A stretch of 64,000 nt of DNA, taken from positions 186,001 to 250,000 of the forward strand of contig CAJTNO010000002.1 of NCBI GenBank assembly GCA_910577815.1, in the 5' to 3' direction. The position numbers and the translations under genes are program-made. Within the stretch, counting starts at the first letter, position 1. Every line of letters starts with the position of its first letter. The notes beneath the pieces were generated by a model. It was not told the DNA's origin. It ran no database searches and saw only the letters and a program-made list of their open reading frames with translations. Source of the stretch: an uncultured Christensenella sp. Its GTDB lineage: Bacteria > Bacillota > Clostridia > Christensenellales > CAG-917. Shown here in pieces: positions 45,448-53,787 of the stretch.

Positions 45448-46293
45448 CTATTCCCACTTAGTCCAATAAGCCTCGTCAACGTCTTTGTTTTCCGCATTGG
45501 CTTCCTTCTTTTTTTCGTTTGCGCGTTCGGCGAGAATGACTATACCCTCCGTAAGCGCAACCGCTACTCCGCCGAGGCAGATAATCCAGGTAGGATGCCA
45601 AATGTTCTTGCCGCTCCACATAAGCGATATGCCGAGTATGACGTACAGCATAACGCAGAATATCTCTATAAATACGGGAAGCTCAATCCACTTCAGCTTG
45701 CTTCCGCCGATAAACGCGAGCAGAGTATCCGCGCCGAGTATAACCGCAACCATCGCAAGGAAAACCAGATAGCTGCCCGAGATGTTTCCCACAAGCTGTA
45801 AAAACAAATACAGCACCACGCCCGTAACCGATATCGCGCCCGCAACCATCGCGCGCAGAGGCAGATAAGACTTCATTTTTGCAAATCTTACCGCAAGCAT
45901 TATCATAATGCCGTCTATTCCGATAAGCGCGCCGCCCACTATAATGAGCCAGGTGGGATGCCACAGATTGGTTACAAAGCCGACTATCAGATAGCAAAGC
46001 ACAAGCACCGCTATAAACGCGGCGGCAAGCAATGCGCCAAGAGTAGCAACCCTGCGGCCCAGCTCCTTTTTAACCGCCTGATTTTCATATCCGCGGAGAG
46101 TGCTTGCAAAATCGCCAAGCTCGCCAACTACCGTATTATAGATAAGCTCGTCGTCGGTCATTCCCTTGATTTTGAGCTCCTGCGCCCTGTCCGTCATCTT
46201 GGTGAGCATACTTATACGGTACTCCATAGCCGCCTTGGTAGGCGCAATCTGTCTGAACTGCTCTTCAAGATAAGATTTAAATCTCTCCTTCAT
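45448..46293 (-). CDS. Membrane protein with HAAS-type N-terminal domain and duplicated WHPTW motif
   Basis: A 281-residue protein. Residues about 1-75 are helical (YRISMLTKMTDRAQELKIKGMTDDELIYNTVVGELGDF), resembling the short HAAS/DUF1700-type or permease-prefix domain found before membrane regions in Bacillota. Six to eight hydrophobic segments follow. The motif WHPTWLIIVGGALIGI recurs near the C-terminus as WHPTWIICLGGVAVAL, implying duplication of a three- or four-segment half. The function is unknown. The ATG at 46293 has AAGGG upstream; a GTG at 46299 is the alternative. It is first in a unit with the condensation-fold protein, so the two probably act together. Confidence 0.7.
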   Translation of the reverse strand: MKERFKSYLEEQFRQIAPTKAAMEYRISMLTKMTDRAQELKIKGMTDDELIYNTVVGELGDFASTLRGYENQAVKKELGRRVATLGALLAAAFIAVLVLCYLIVGFVTNLWHPTWLIIVGGALIGIDGIMIMLAVRFAKMKSYLPLRAMVAGAISVTGVVLYLFLQLVGNISGSYLVFLAMVAVILGADTLLAFIGGSKLKWIELPVFIEIFCVMLYVILGISLMWSGKNIWHPTWIICLGGVAVALTEGIVILAERANEKKKEANAENKDVDEAYWTKWE

Positions 46294-46342
46294 TTTCACC
46301 CTTCTCGCGCACGAGGTGCGCTATATTATTTAATTTTATTTT

Positions 46343-46371
46343 AATATAGCAAACAAAATACTTTCCGTCAA
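46343..46371 (-). promoter_or_regulatory. Sigma-A-type promoter of the HAAS/condensation operon
   Basis: Minus-strand TTGACG (46371-46366), 17 bases, TATATT (46348-46343). A small perfect hairpin GCGCAC-GAG-GTGCGC (46307-46321) lies in the leader. Confidence 0.7.
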
Positions 46372-46377
46372 CCCCTT

Positions 46378-46406
46378 AACCATTTTCCGCGCGAACACAT
46401 AGTATA
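46378..46406 (+). promoter_or_regulatory. Possible sigma-K-like promoter of the collagen-like gene
   Basis: AACC (46378-46381), 16 bases, CATAGTATA (46398-46406), fitting the mother-cell sigma-K pattern mACm-N16-CATAnnnTA. The predicted start is about 45 bases before the ATG. An alternative sigma-A reading (ATGACG-N16-CATAAT) is poorer. Confidence 0.4.
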
Positions 46407-46457
46407 CAGCAATGACGCTTTTAATTCCCCTTACATAATCAATAGGAGGATTGTTTT

Positions 46458-47807
46458 ATGTTTTTCAACAACTGTAACTGTAATCAACGAGAAAATCATC
46501 ACGGCTGCGGCTGTAGCTCGAACACGGACTGCGGCTGCAACCGCGTAACGGAATGGCCGATAAACACCGTATGTATGCGCGGACCTGTCGGTCCGAGAGG
46601 TCCTATAGGTCCGACCGGTCCGATGGGACCGCAAGGTCCAATCGGACCTATGGGTGCGCAAGGTCCCACAGGCTTGACAGGAGCAACCGGTCCTATCGGA
46701 CCTCAAGGTCCGCAGGGTCCCGCCGGTCCTGTCGGAGCGACGGGAGCAACAGGCGCAACGGGTCCCCAGGGTCCCGTAGGACCTCAGGGTGCAACCGGTC
46801 CTCAGGGACCTATCGGCGCTACGGGCGCTACAGGTGCGACCGGAGCTACAGGTCCGCAAGGTCCTCAGGGCGAAACGGGCGCGACAGGAGCTACCGGCGC
46901 AACGGGTGCGGCGGCAGGCTTCGGCACTCCCACAGCTACTGCCGACACACTGCCGGCAGGCTCGGCGGCAACCGCTACCGTGACCGCAAGCGGTCCCGAC
47001 ACAGATAAGATATTTGCTTTTACCTTCGGCATTCCTCAGGGAGCGACAGGTGCGACCGGCGCTACAGGTCCTGCCGGACCCGTTGGTCCGCAGGGACCGC
47101 AGGGCGAAACCGGTGCAACAGGTGCTACAGGTGCTACAGGTGCTACAGGTGCAACCGGACCTGCCGGACCTATCGGTCCGCAGGGTCCTCAGGGCGAAGT
47201 CGGCGCAACGGGCGCAACAGGTCCTCAGGGTCCCCAGGGTGAAACGGGTGCGACAGGAGCAACGGGCGCAACGGGCGCAGCAGCAGGCTTCGGTACTCCC
47301 ACAGCCGCGGCAACCGCGCTTCCCGCAGGCTCAGCGCCTACGGCAACGGTGACTGCAAGCGGTCCCGACACGGCAAAGGTCTTTGACTTCGAATTCGGAA
47401 TTCCTGCAGCCACAGCGGCGGCAGGCGACGCAATCTATGCCTCAAGCGGTGCTCAGACTGCGGCAGCGGCGGCGATAATCCCCATAACGCAGAATGCGGC
47501 AACGCCCGGCACTACGATGACCGTCGCCGCAAATGCGGTAAACGTACCCGCAGGCACCTATCTCGTAAGCTATGGCGCAACGGGAACCACCGGCGCAAAC
47601 GGAACGTTCAGCGTACAGCTCTATCAAAACGGAGCGGCAATAGCCAACGAAATAATTACCAACGAAACCGCAAACACTCAGGAAGCAAACGTAAGCAAGA
47701 CTATCGTATACACGACCGCGGCGCCTGCAACGCTTTCAATCCACAATGCTTCTACGGATATCTCGACCTATACGGACGCAAATCTCACCGTAATGAAGCT
47801 TGCCTGA
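46458..47807 (+). CDS. Collagen-like (Gly-X-Y) exosporium/BclA-type protein
   Basis: A 449-residue surface protein. Residues 1-40 are Cys-rich (C6, C8, C17, C19, C25, C27, C39) and may crosslink. Gly-X-Y collagen repeats (GPTGPMGPQGP, GATGATGPQGP) follow from residue 42. The triple-helix stretch is broken twice by a nearly identical spacer of about 44 residues starting AAAGFGTPTA and ending FGIP; this spacer type is common in Clostridia exosporium glycoproteins. The last 130 residues (AGDAIYASSG ... LTVMKLA) resemble the BclA C-terminal C1q/TNF-like jelly roll that trimerises the fibre. It has no signal peptide, as for spore-coat proteins made in the mother cell. The ribosome site is AGGAGGA. 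Confidence 0.88.
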   Translation: MFFNNCNCNQRENHHGCGCSSNTDCGCNRVTEWPINTVCMRGPVGPRGPIGPTGPMGPQGPIGPMGAQGPTGLTGATGPIGPQGPQGPAGPVGATGATGATGPQGPVGPQGATGPQGPIGATGATGATGATGPQGPQGETGATGATGATGAAAGFGTPTATADTLPAGSAATATVTASGPDTDKIFAFTFGIPQGATGATGATGPAGPVGPQGPQGETGATGATGATGATGATGPAGPIGPQGPQGEVGATGATGPQGPQGETGATGATGATGAAAGFGTPTAAATALPAGSAPTATVTASGPDTAKVFDFEFGIPAATAAAGDAIYASSGAQTAAAAAIIPITQNAATPGTTMTVAANAVNVPAGTYLVSYGATGTTGANGTFSVQLYQNGAAIANEIITNETANTQEANVSKTIVYTTAAPATLSIHNASTDISTYTDANLTVMKLA

Positions 47808-47849
47808 CGCGATTCTCTTGCGAATAAAGACATTGTAACCTCAAAAAAA

Positions 47850-47875
47850 CGAACGGCGCAGGTTTGCGCCGTTCG
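47850..47875. terminator. Bidirectional terminator between the collagen-like gene and mfd
   Basis: An 11-bp stem CGAACGGCGCA/TGCGCCGTTCG with loop GGTT. The minus side is followed by T7 (better for mfd), the plus side by CTTTATTGTT. Confidence 0.85.
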
Positions 47876-47937
47876 CTTTATTGTTAAAATCCGCACTTTA
47901 ACTATGAATTTTCGATATATAAAACTCTGTTTCAGTT

Positions 47938-50900
47938 TTATACCTCTATAGAGAAAAACTCAATCATAGCCTTGAGTTTTTGCTCGGCGGTCTTTTTGTC
48001 GGCTTCGAAAATAAGAGTGGGAGGTATCGTGGTTGTAAGCACGACTCCGCTTGCATTGTCCGCAACCGCGCGCATAAGAAGCTCGTTTTTAAATACGTCC
48101 GCGTCATAGAAATTGGCGCCCGCGCCGTTTTTGTTTATCACTATGCGCGACACCTCGAAGCGCGACGAAAGATTTTTGAGCAACGCTATATTTATAAGAT
48201 TTTCAAGCGGAAGGTCTACGGGTCCGTACACCTCGGCAAGCTCCTTGAGCAACGCGTCTCTTGACGATTTGCTCTGCACCTCGGATATGCGCTTATAAAT
48301 TTTAAGCTTATCCCTGCTGCTTACGTAGCCGTCGCTTATATATGCCGCGGCATCCACGCGCATTTCAACCTCGCGGACAGGCTTGCGGACAATGCCCGTT
48401 TTAATCTCCTGTACCGCCTCGTCAAGCAGCTCGAGATACATTTCATAGCCGACCTTCTCAATATGTCCGCTCTGCTCCGCGCCCAAAAGCGTTCCCGCTC
48501 CTCGTATGGACAGGTCGGACATAGCCACCCTGAAGCCGCTGCCTATTTCGGTATTGTCAAGCAGAGTCTTAAGCCTCTTTTCGGCAGTATCGGTGAGCGT
48601 TCCGTTTTCGGGCAGAGTAAAATATGCGTGCGCGAGCGCGCCTCTGCGTCCAACCCTTCCGCGAAGCTGATACAGCTGCGAAAGTCCGAATTTTCCGCTA
48701 TCTAACACTATAAGTGTGTTTGCGTCGGGCAGGTCTATTCCGTTTTCGATAATAGTTGTAGCTACAAGCACGTCAAACTGCTTGTCGTAAAACGCGCTCA
48801 TTCTCTCCTCGAGCTGACCTGCGGGCATCTGTCCGTGCGCGGTAATCACTCGCGCGCCCTCCGCTATGCTTCTCAGATGCTCGGCAAACGGATTTAACCG
48901 CTCTATATCGTTTAAGAGTATCAGCGTCTGACCTCCTCTTGCCATCTCCCGCTTGATTGCGTCCGCGCATACCGCGTCGCTGTAGGAAACCACGTAGGTC
49001 TGTATGGGCAGTCTGCCCTGCGGAGCGGTTTCGAGCATAGAAATATCTCTGAGCCCCGAAAGCGACATATTGAGCGTGCGCGGAATGGGAGTTGCCGACA
49101 GCGTAAGCACGTTGACAAGCGGATATCTCTCCTTAAGCTTTTCCTTGTGTTCTACGCCGAACCTCTGCTCCTCATCGAGCACCAACAGTCCGAGGTCGTG
49201 AAACGCCACGTTTTTGGCAAGCACCTTATGCGTCGCTATAACCATATGAACGGTGCCGTCCTCAAGCTCCTTTAAAAGCTTGGCGTTTTCGGCGGACGAC
49301 TGCAATCTCGTAAGCAAGCCGCAGCGTATTCCGAAGGGCTTTAATCTGTCTATAATATTTTCGTAATGCTGTCTTGCAAGGATTGTTGTGGGCGCAAGCA
49401 GAACCGCCTGCTTGGAGTCAAGCACGGTTTTGAACATTGCGCGGAATGCGACCTCGGTCTTGCCGAAGCCCACGTCGCCCACGATTAACCTGTCCATAAT
49501 GCGTCCCTGCTCCATATCCTGCTTTATTTCGGATATAGCCTTTAACTGGTCCGCGGTCTCCTCGTACTCGAAGGCGTCCTCGAACTCCTTCTGCCATACG
49601 GTATCGTCGGAGTATCTGTAGCCCTGCTGCTTCTCGCGCTTAGCATACAGCTCCACAAGGTTGACGGCAAGCTTACGGACGGATTTCTTAACCCTCTCCT
49701 TTTCGCGTTCGAACTCCTTGCCGCCTATCTTGTTGAGCGAGGGATGCTCCTCGCCGACGAATTTCTGCAGATTATTCATCTGGTCGGTGGCAACATACAG
49801 AGTATCGCCGTCGCGGTATTTCAAAACGATATATTCGCGCTCGAATTCGCCCGATTTCATTCGGGTAGTACCCTCGCACAAGCCCACGCCGTGTACACGA
49901 TGTACTACATAATCCCCTGCTTTCGGCGCGCTAAACTGCCGTTTGTGCGAAATTACGCTTTCGGAATGCTTTCTTCCTATACATTCGGATACGCCCACTA
50001 TGACAGCCCTTGACGCGGGATATATGACGCCCGTATCGACCTTGAGCGGAGTAACCGAAACCTGCGCGTCGCACTCGCCGTCCTCGCTGTATTCCGCACT
50101 TATCTCCGCTTCAAATAGGCTGTCCTTTACGCCCTTTGCCCTCTCGTTGCTTCCGCAGGCAAATATTATCCTTGCGCCGTTCAGCACAAAGTTTTTCATA
50201 TCGTTGCCCACTGCCGAGGGGTCAAGATAATACTTTGTTACGGTCTTTGTCATCGGCTCGGTAACATACGTAGGTTCAAATATGGGATTGCTGAGATTCA
50301 TTGCCGAAAAGCTAAGCTTGCGCAAGGTCAGCAGCTGTCTTCTCAGCTCGTGTACGGTTATATACGCCTCTCTGTGCAACGGCAGTATTTCACCTCCGTC
50401 GGTCAGAGTCTTTATACGCCCTTCGAATTCCTTGGACAGAATATTAAGCTTGTCAAACACAACCTTAGGCTCGTCGAATACCGTAACGGAGGTTTCGCCG
50501 TCGTCGAGATATTCAAGCAACGTCTGCGTTGCGCCGTCCATAAACGGCAGCGCCCAGACGGCCGAAGCGTTGCAAGCGCCCGTCCTTATACACTGCGCCG
50601 CCTCCGCGCAGTTTCGGCTGTCGGCAAACGGCTTCATAGCCGCAAGCGTGGCTTTGCAGATTTCACCGTCCGCAAGAATATCGCTTACGGGAGGCAGAAC
50701 TATTCCGCCGACCTCGTTGGACGACGCCATACTATCGAGGTCGAATATTTTAATATCCTCTACAAGCTCGTCGAAAAAGCTTATTCTGTATGCGGTTTTA
50801 TCGGGAGCGCACACGTCGATTATATCGCCGCGTACGGAAAATTCTCCTACGTCGCCTACGGCGTCCTGCCTTACGTATCCCGAAAGCGCAAGTCTGTCCG

Positions 50901-51363
50901 CGAGCTCGACAGGCGAGATTATATCCTCTTTGTTTATAGCAATCGTATACTTTTTTACAAGCTCCCTTGACGGAAAACGCTGCAACAGGCTGTCCGCGCT
51001 TGTGACTATAACGTCCGCCTCGCCGCGGTTTACGGCTACAAGCGTTCTCATCCTTTCAAGCACGTTTTCCCGAGTAAAGCCCTTACGCGGCAAAAGCACG
51101 TCGTCGCGATAAGGCAGGTAGCAGACGCGCACCCCCCAGCTTGCAATTCTGCCCGCAAGACTTTTTGCGGCAAGAGCGTCCGCAGTAACCACAAGCCTGC
51201 GACAGCCGAGCGCGCTTATGATATGCGCCTTTGCGCCGTCCGTAACGCGCATAACGGAAACAGCCGCAAGCTTGGAGTCAGGCAGTCGCTTTGCGCCTAT
51301 TCCCTCCAGCTTTGCAAGCTTTTCACCTAAATTTTTAAGCTGTAATATGCTTGGTATGCTCAT
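47938..51363 (-). CDS. mfd: Transcription-repair coupling factor
   Basis: A 1,141-residue DNA translocase that removes RNA polymerase stalled at lesions and recruits UvrA. The order is as in the family: UvrB-homology region, then the RNA-polymerase interaction domain (GDYVVHRVHGVGLCEGTTR near residue 483), superfamily-2 helicase motor with Walker A GDVGFGKTE (about 625) and DEEQRFG (about 728), then QLRGRVGRRG and the C-terminal TRCF domain. No frameshift or missing motif was seen. It is the last gene of a glmU-like/pth/mfd unit, an order conserved in Bacillota, and terminates at 47850-47875. Its ATG has no clear ribosome site. Confidence 0.97.
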   Translation of the reverse strand: MSIPSILQLKNLGEKLAKLEGIGAKRLPDSKLAAVSVMRVTDGAKAHIISALGCRRLVVTADALAAKSLAGRIASWGVRVCYLPYRDDVLLPRKGFTRENVLERMRTLVAVNRGEADVIVTSADSLLQRFPSRELVKKYTIAINKEDIISPVELADRLALSGYVRQDAVGDVGEFSVRGDIIDVCAPDKTAYRISFFDELVEDIKIFDLDSMASSNEVGGIVLPPVSDILADGEICKATLAAMKPFADSRNCAEAAQCIRTGACNASAVWALPFMDGATQTLLEYLDDGETSVTVFDEPKVVFDKLNILSKEFEGRIKTLTDGGEILPLHREAYITVHELRRQLLTLRKLSFSAMNLSNPIFEPTYVTEPMTKTVTKYYLDPSAVGNDMKNFVLNGARIIFACGSNERAKGVKDSLFEAEISAEYSEDGECDAQVSVTPLKVDTGVIYPASRAVIVGVSECIGRKHSESVISHKRQFSAPKAGDYVVHRVHGVGLCEGTTRMKSGEFEREYIVLKYRDGDTLYVATDQMNNLQKFVGEEHPSLNKIGGKEFEREKERVKKSVRKLAVNLVELYAKREKQQGYRYSDDTVWQKEFEDAFEYEETADQLKAISEIKQDMEQGRIMDRLIVGDVGFGKTEVAFRAMFKTVLDSKQAVLLAPTTILARQHYENIIDRLKPFGIRCGLLTRLQSSAENAKLLKELEDGTVHMVIATHKVLAKNVAFHDLGLLVLDEEQRFGVEHKEKLKERYPLVNVLTLSATPIPRTLNMSLSGLRDISMLETAPQGRLPIQTYVVSYSDAVCADAIKREMARGGQTLILLNDIERLNPFAEHLRSIAEGARVITAHGQMPAGQLEERMSAFYDKQFDVLVATTIIENGIDLPDANTLIVLDSGKFGLSQLYQLRGRVGRRGALAHAYFTLPENGTLTDTAEKRLKTLLDNTEIGSGFRVAMSDLSIRGAGTLLGAEQSGHIEKVGYEMYLELLDEAVQEIKTGIVRKPVREVEMRVDAAAYISDGYVSSRDKLKIYKRISEVQSKSSRDALLKELAEVYGPVDLPLENLINIALLKNLSSRFEVSRIVINKNGAGANFYDADVFKNELLMRAVADNASGVVLTTTIPPTLIFEADKKTAEQKLKAMIEFFSIEV

Positions 51364-51427
51364 TTAACTTTTTATATTGACTTAAATTTTACGTTAGTTA
51401 ATCGATTATGTTTAATTCCGGCTGCTT

Positions 51428-52006
51428 TTACGCCTCGTTTCTGTTCAGCTTTTCCTGCACGCGCGCAAACGGAACGCCCTTTATAAGCTGCTCTAGCGCG
51501 GCTACTCCGTTTGCTATAGCCCTTTTCATATCCCCGTGATATTTATAATCTATTTTGGACAAAACAAATTCAAGCAAAGCAACTTCGCCGCCCGACAGCT
51601 CCGCGGTTTTTGTACCTACGCGCAAGCGCATAAAATTTTGAGTGCCGAGCTCGAGAACGATATTTCTCATTCCGTTGTGCGTTCCCGCGCTCCCGTCCTC
51701 GCGCAGTCTGAGCTTCCCGATTGGAATATCCACGTCGTCGTAGCAGACTATCATATCCTGCGTTTCGTCTATATCGTAGGCACGGACAAGCTTTCTTACC
51801 GACTCTCCCGATAAATTCATATAGGTCTGCGGCTTGGCTATTATTACTCCCGCCTTTTTACATTCGGCAATCTTAGCGTCGCAGGCGTCCTTTGTAAATT
51901 TAACGCCGAGCCTTGCGGCAAGCGCGTCCGCCACCTCAAAGCCCACGTTGTGGTATGTGTTTTTGTACTTTGCTCCGGGATTGCCCAAGCCTACTACAAG
52001 TATCAT
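51428..52006 (-). CDS. pth: Peptidyl-tRNA hydrolase
   Basis: A 192-residue enzyme that recycles peptidyl-tRNA released from the ribosome by hydrolysing the ester bond. It carries the family start LVVGLGNPGAKYKNTYHNVGFEVAD with the catalytic His in YHNVGF, the PQTYMNLSG motif, CYDDVDIPIGKLRLREDGSAGTHNGM with the catalytic Asp, and a normal length. GGGAG precedes the ATG. It lies between the glmU-like gene (27-base gap) and mfd. Confidence 0.97.
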   Translation of the reverse strand: MILVVGLGNPGAKYKNTYHNVGFEVADALAARLGVKFTKDACDAKIAECKKAGVIIAKPQTYMNLSGESVRKLVRAYDIDETQDMIVCYDDVDIPIGKLRLREDGSAGTHNGMRNIVLELGTQNFMRLRVGTKTAELSGGEVALLEFVLSKIDYKYHGDMKRAIANGVAALEQLIKGVPFARVQEKLNRNEA

Positions 52007-52033
52007 AATACTCCCAAGCAGGCGGGCAAAGCC

Positions 52034-53074
52034 TTACGCCTGCGTTTTTGTAATCGTTTTTGTATCCTGCCGCACCCGACCTATTGTAAACGAGCCGTCG
52101 CCGACGTCGCGCGTAACCGTAGTGCCTGCGGCTATAAACGCGTTATCTCCCACTACTACGGGCGCAATCAGATTGGTATTTGCGCCGATAAAGCACCTGC
52201 TTCCAACCGTAGTCTTGTGCTTCTCGCGACCGTCGTAATTGCAGAACACCGTGCCGCATCCGACGTTTGTACCCTCGCCTACCTCTGCGTCGCCTACGTA
52301 GCTGAGATGCGATGCCTTTACCCCGTCGCTGAGCTTTGAGGCTTTTATCTCCACAAAATCGCCTATGCGGCAGCCCTCGCCAATCTGCGCTCCGCGCAGC
52401 CTTGCAAACGGACCGACCGTTGCGCGCGGGCGTATACAGGAATCCACAACGTGCGACATTTCCACGTCCGCGCCGCCTTCCACAACGGAGTTGCGCACAA
52501 GCGACGCGCTGATTTTTGCTCCGCTCCTTATAACGCTTGCGCCCTCTATACGCGAAAACGGCAGGATTTGCGCGCCCGCCTCTATCTTTACCGTGTCGTC
52601 GATAAACACCGTGGTCTTATCCAAAATGTTCACGCCGGCAAGCAAATGAGCGTCGAGTATCCTGTCTTTTAACAGATTATACACCATATTATAGGATTTT
52701 GTATCGCCTAACTTCAAAAAGTCGTCGTCAACGACAAAAATTCCCTCCTCGCGCGCGTCACCTATACGTATAAGCGAAGGAGCGTCCTTTGCCCCGAGCC
52801 GCACGGACGAGATGTTTTTATGCTGCATAAGCGCGACAAAATGCTCAACCGTCTTGCGCCTGAGCAACGGAGTATCGAGAGTAAGCACCACGTTAACGGT
52901 ATCGGCAAGATAAAAAGCGTCGGGATTGTCAAAAAAAACGCTTTCCTTTACTATTCGGCTGTCGCCTGCGTCAAAGCGGGCGAACTCCCTTAAAATATAC
53001 TCCTCCGCCCTTCGTCCCAATATGGAGCGCTTGGAGTTTGCGGTTTCGATAAAAACAATATTAAACTTATCCAT
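52034..53074 (-). CDS. GlmU-like protein: intact acetyltransferase half, degenerate uridylyltransferase half
   Basis: A 346-residue protein. Residues about 150-340 are a left-handed beta-helix with GlmU acetyltransferase hallmarks: RPRATVGPFARLR, GDFVEIKAS, KASHLSYVGDAEVGEGTNVGCGTVFCNYDG and AAGTTVTRDV. This part should transfer acetyl to glucosamine-1-phosphate. The N-terminal 150 residues occupy the place of the pyrophosphorylase domain but are too short and lack the nucleotide-binding LAAGxGTRM loop; the start reads MDKFNIVFIETANSKRSILG. UDP-GlcNAc synthesis would then need a separate uridylyltransferase. Position before pth and mfd matches glmU in Bacillota. Bacterial GlmU proteins are normally about 450 residues. 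Confidence 0.8.
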   Translation of the reverse strand: MDKFNIVFIETANSKRSILGRRAEEYILREFARFDAGDSRIVKESVFFDNPDAFYLADTVNVVLTLDTPLLRRKTVEHFVALMQHKNISSVRLGAKDAPSLIRIGDAREEGIFVVDDDFLKLGDTKSYNMVYNLLKDRILDAHLLAGVNILDKTTVFIDDTVKIEAGAQILPFSRIEGASVIRSGAKISASLVRNSVVEGGADVEMSHVVDSCIRPRATVGPFARLRGAQIGEGCRIGDFVEIKASKLSDGVKASHLSYVGDAEVGEGTNVGCGTVFCNYDGREKHKTTVGSRCFIGANTNLIAPVVVGDNAFIAAGTTVTRDVGDGSFTIGRVRQDTKTITKTQA

Positions 53075-53352
53075 ACCTACACTATATTACCGAAAAGCAA
53101 AATACTTTCCCGAATAGACAAGCTTCGGCAATTTTTATGCCAATTATGTTATTTACACCCATTTGATATATATTTCGGTTTTAATATACGTCCGAATTTG
53201 TCTTATTTGTTATAGCTAAGCGGAGAAAATATTAAGCAGTCGCAATTTCTGACATAATAATTTTTGTTTTGCGATTTTAAGCGTTATATTTACTGCAAAG
53301 GGCGCGCTTGCAACATATGCCGAAGTCAAGCTTTTATAAGGGAGATTTAAAT

Positions 53353-53520
53353 ATGGACAATAAGAAAAAGGAAAAATTGGTTGCAATCGTCGTAACAACG
53401 CTCATATCGCTTGCCGTATCGGCGGTAGCCTGCCTTTTGGGAATATCGCCCGAAAAGCTGCCGACCGTCACGGCTCCTGACCTTGCATCGCCTGCCGCTT
53501 ATTGCGTTATAAACGCATAA
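53353..53520 (+). CDS. Small single-pass membrane protein (55 residues)
   Basis: The start MDNKKKEK has AAGGGAG eight bases upstream; an in-frame ATG at 53308 lacks one. A Lys-rich N-terminus precedes one hydrophobic segment (LVAIVVTTLISLAVSAVACLLGI, about residues 9-31), followed by a short polar tail. I do not recognise the family. It is convergent with another tiny membrane protein (53641-53739), with three hairpins between them. The upstream 278 bases have no clear promoter. Confidence 0.6.
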   Translation: MDNKKKEKLVAIVVTTLISLAVSAVACLLGISPEKLPTVTAPDLASPAAYCVINA

Positions 53521-53604
53521 ACGAAAACAGGCGGAATCGCCGCTCTCTTTTGTTTCGCGCAAAGGCTTGCGCGCCCTTTTGCAATCTCTACTCCCTTATA
53601 TAGC

Positions 53605-53639
53605 GTAAAAGGAGAGGCAATATACGCCTCTCCTTTTAC
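53605..53639. terminator. Bidirectional terminator between two small membrane-protein genes
   Basis: A 14-bp stem GTAAAAGGAGAGGC/GCCTCTCCTTTTAC with a 7-base loop. Two further hairpins lie upstream on the plus strand: GGCG-GAAT-CGCC (53530-53541) and CGCGCAA-AGGC-TTGCGCG (53556-53573). Confidence 0.8.
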
Positions 53640-53640
53640 A

Positions 53641-53739
53641 TTACAGCAGTGTGCCGAGTATAAAAGCAAACGTCGCAAATACGCCTGCGACCGCCAATGC
53701 GGCTATTATTTTTAAAATGACCGAACGCGCATTTTTCAT
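53641..53739 (-). CDS. Tiny membrane protein (32 residues)
   Basis: The frame reads MKNARSVILKIIAALAVAGV, then FATFAFILGTLL and TAA at 53643-53641. The start has AGGAG six bases upstream (53750-53746); the preceding ATG (53742) gives one extra Met. The peptide is a basic N-terminus plus one long hydrophobic helix. It lies 48 bases after tadA on the same strand and could be the last gene of that operon. Its family was not recognised. A leaderless toxin-like or membrane-regulatory peptide is possible, but nothing in the sequence proves it. Confidence 0.5.
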   Translation of the reverse strand: MKNARSVILKIIAALAVAGVFATFAFILGTLL

Positions 53740-53787
53740 CATAAGCTCCTTTTTATATATTTATCGAACGCAATCAAATGATATGCG

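Noticed and set aside
45444..45497. Longer start for the condensation-fold gene at 45497 (MRKTKTL)
   Set aside because: It has an AAGGA site but would overlap the upstream gene by 50 bases and adds residues outside the family; the start at 45443 is adjacent to the upstream stop.
46431..46859. A minus-strand frame rich in Arg, Thr and Gly opposite the collagen-like gene
   Set aside because: It is the reverse of Gly-X-Y codons, a known artefact.
46570..47280. Dense short DNA repeats that could be mistaken for a tandem repeat or CRISPR array
   Set aside because: They are in-frame Gly-X-Y codons with no constant spacers or repeats of CRISPR length.
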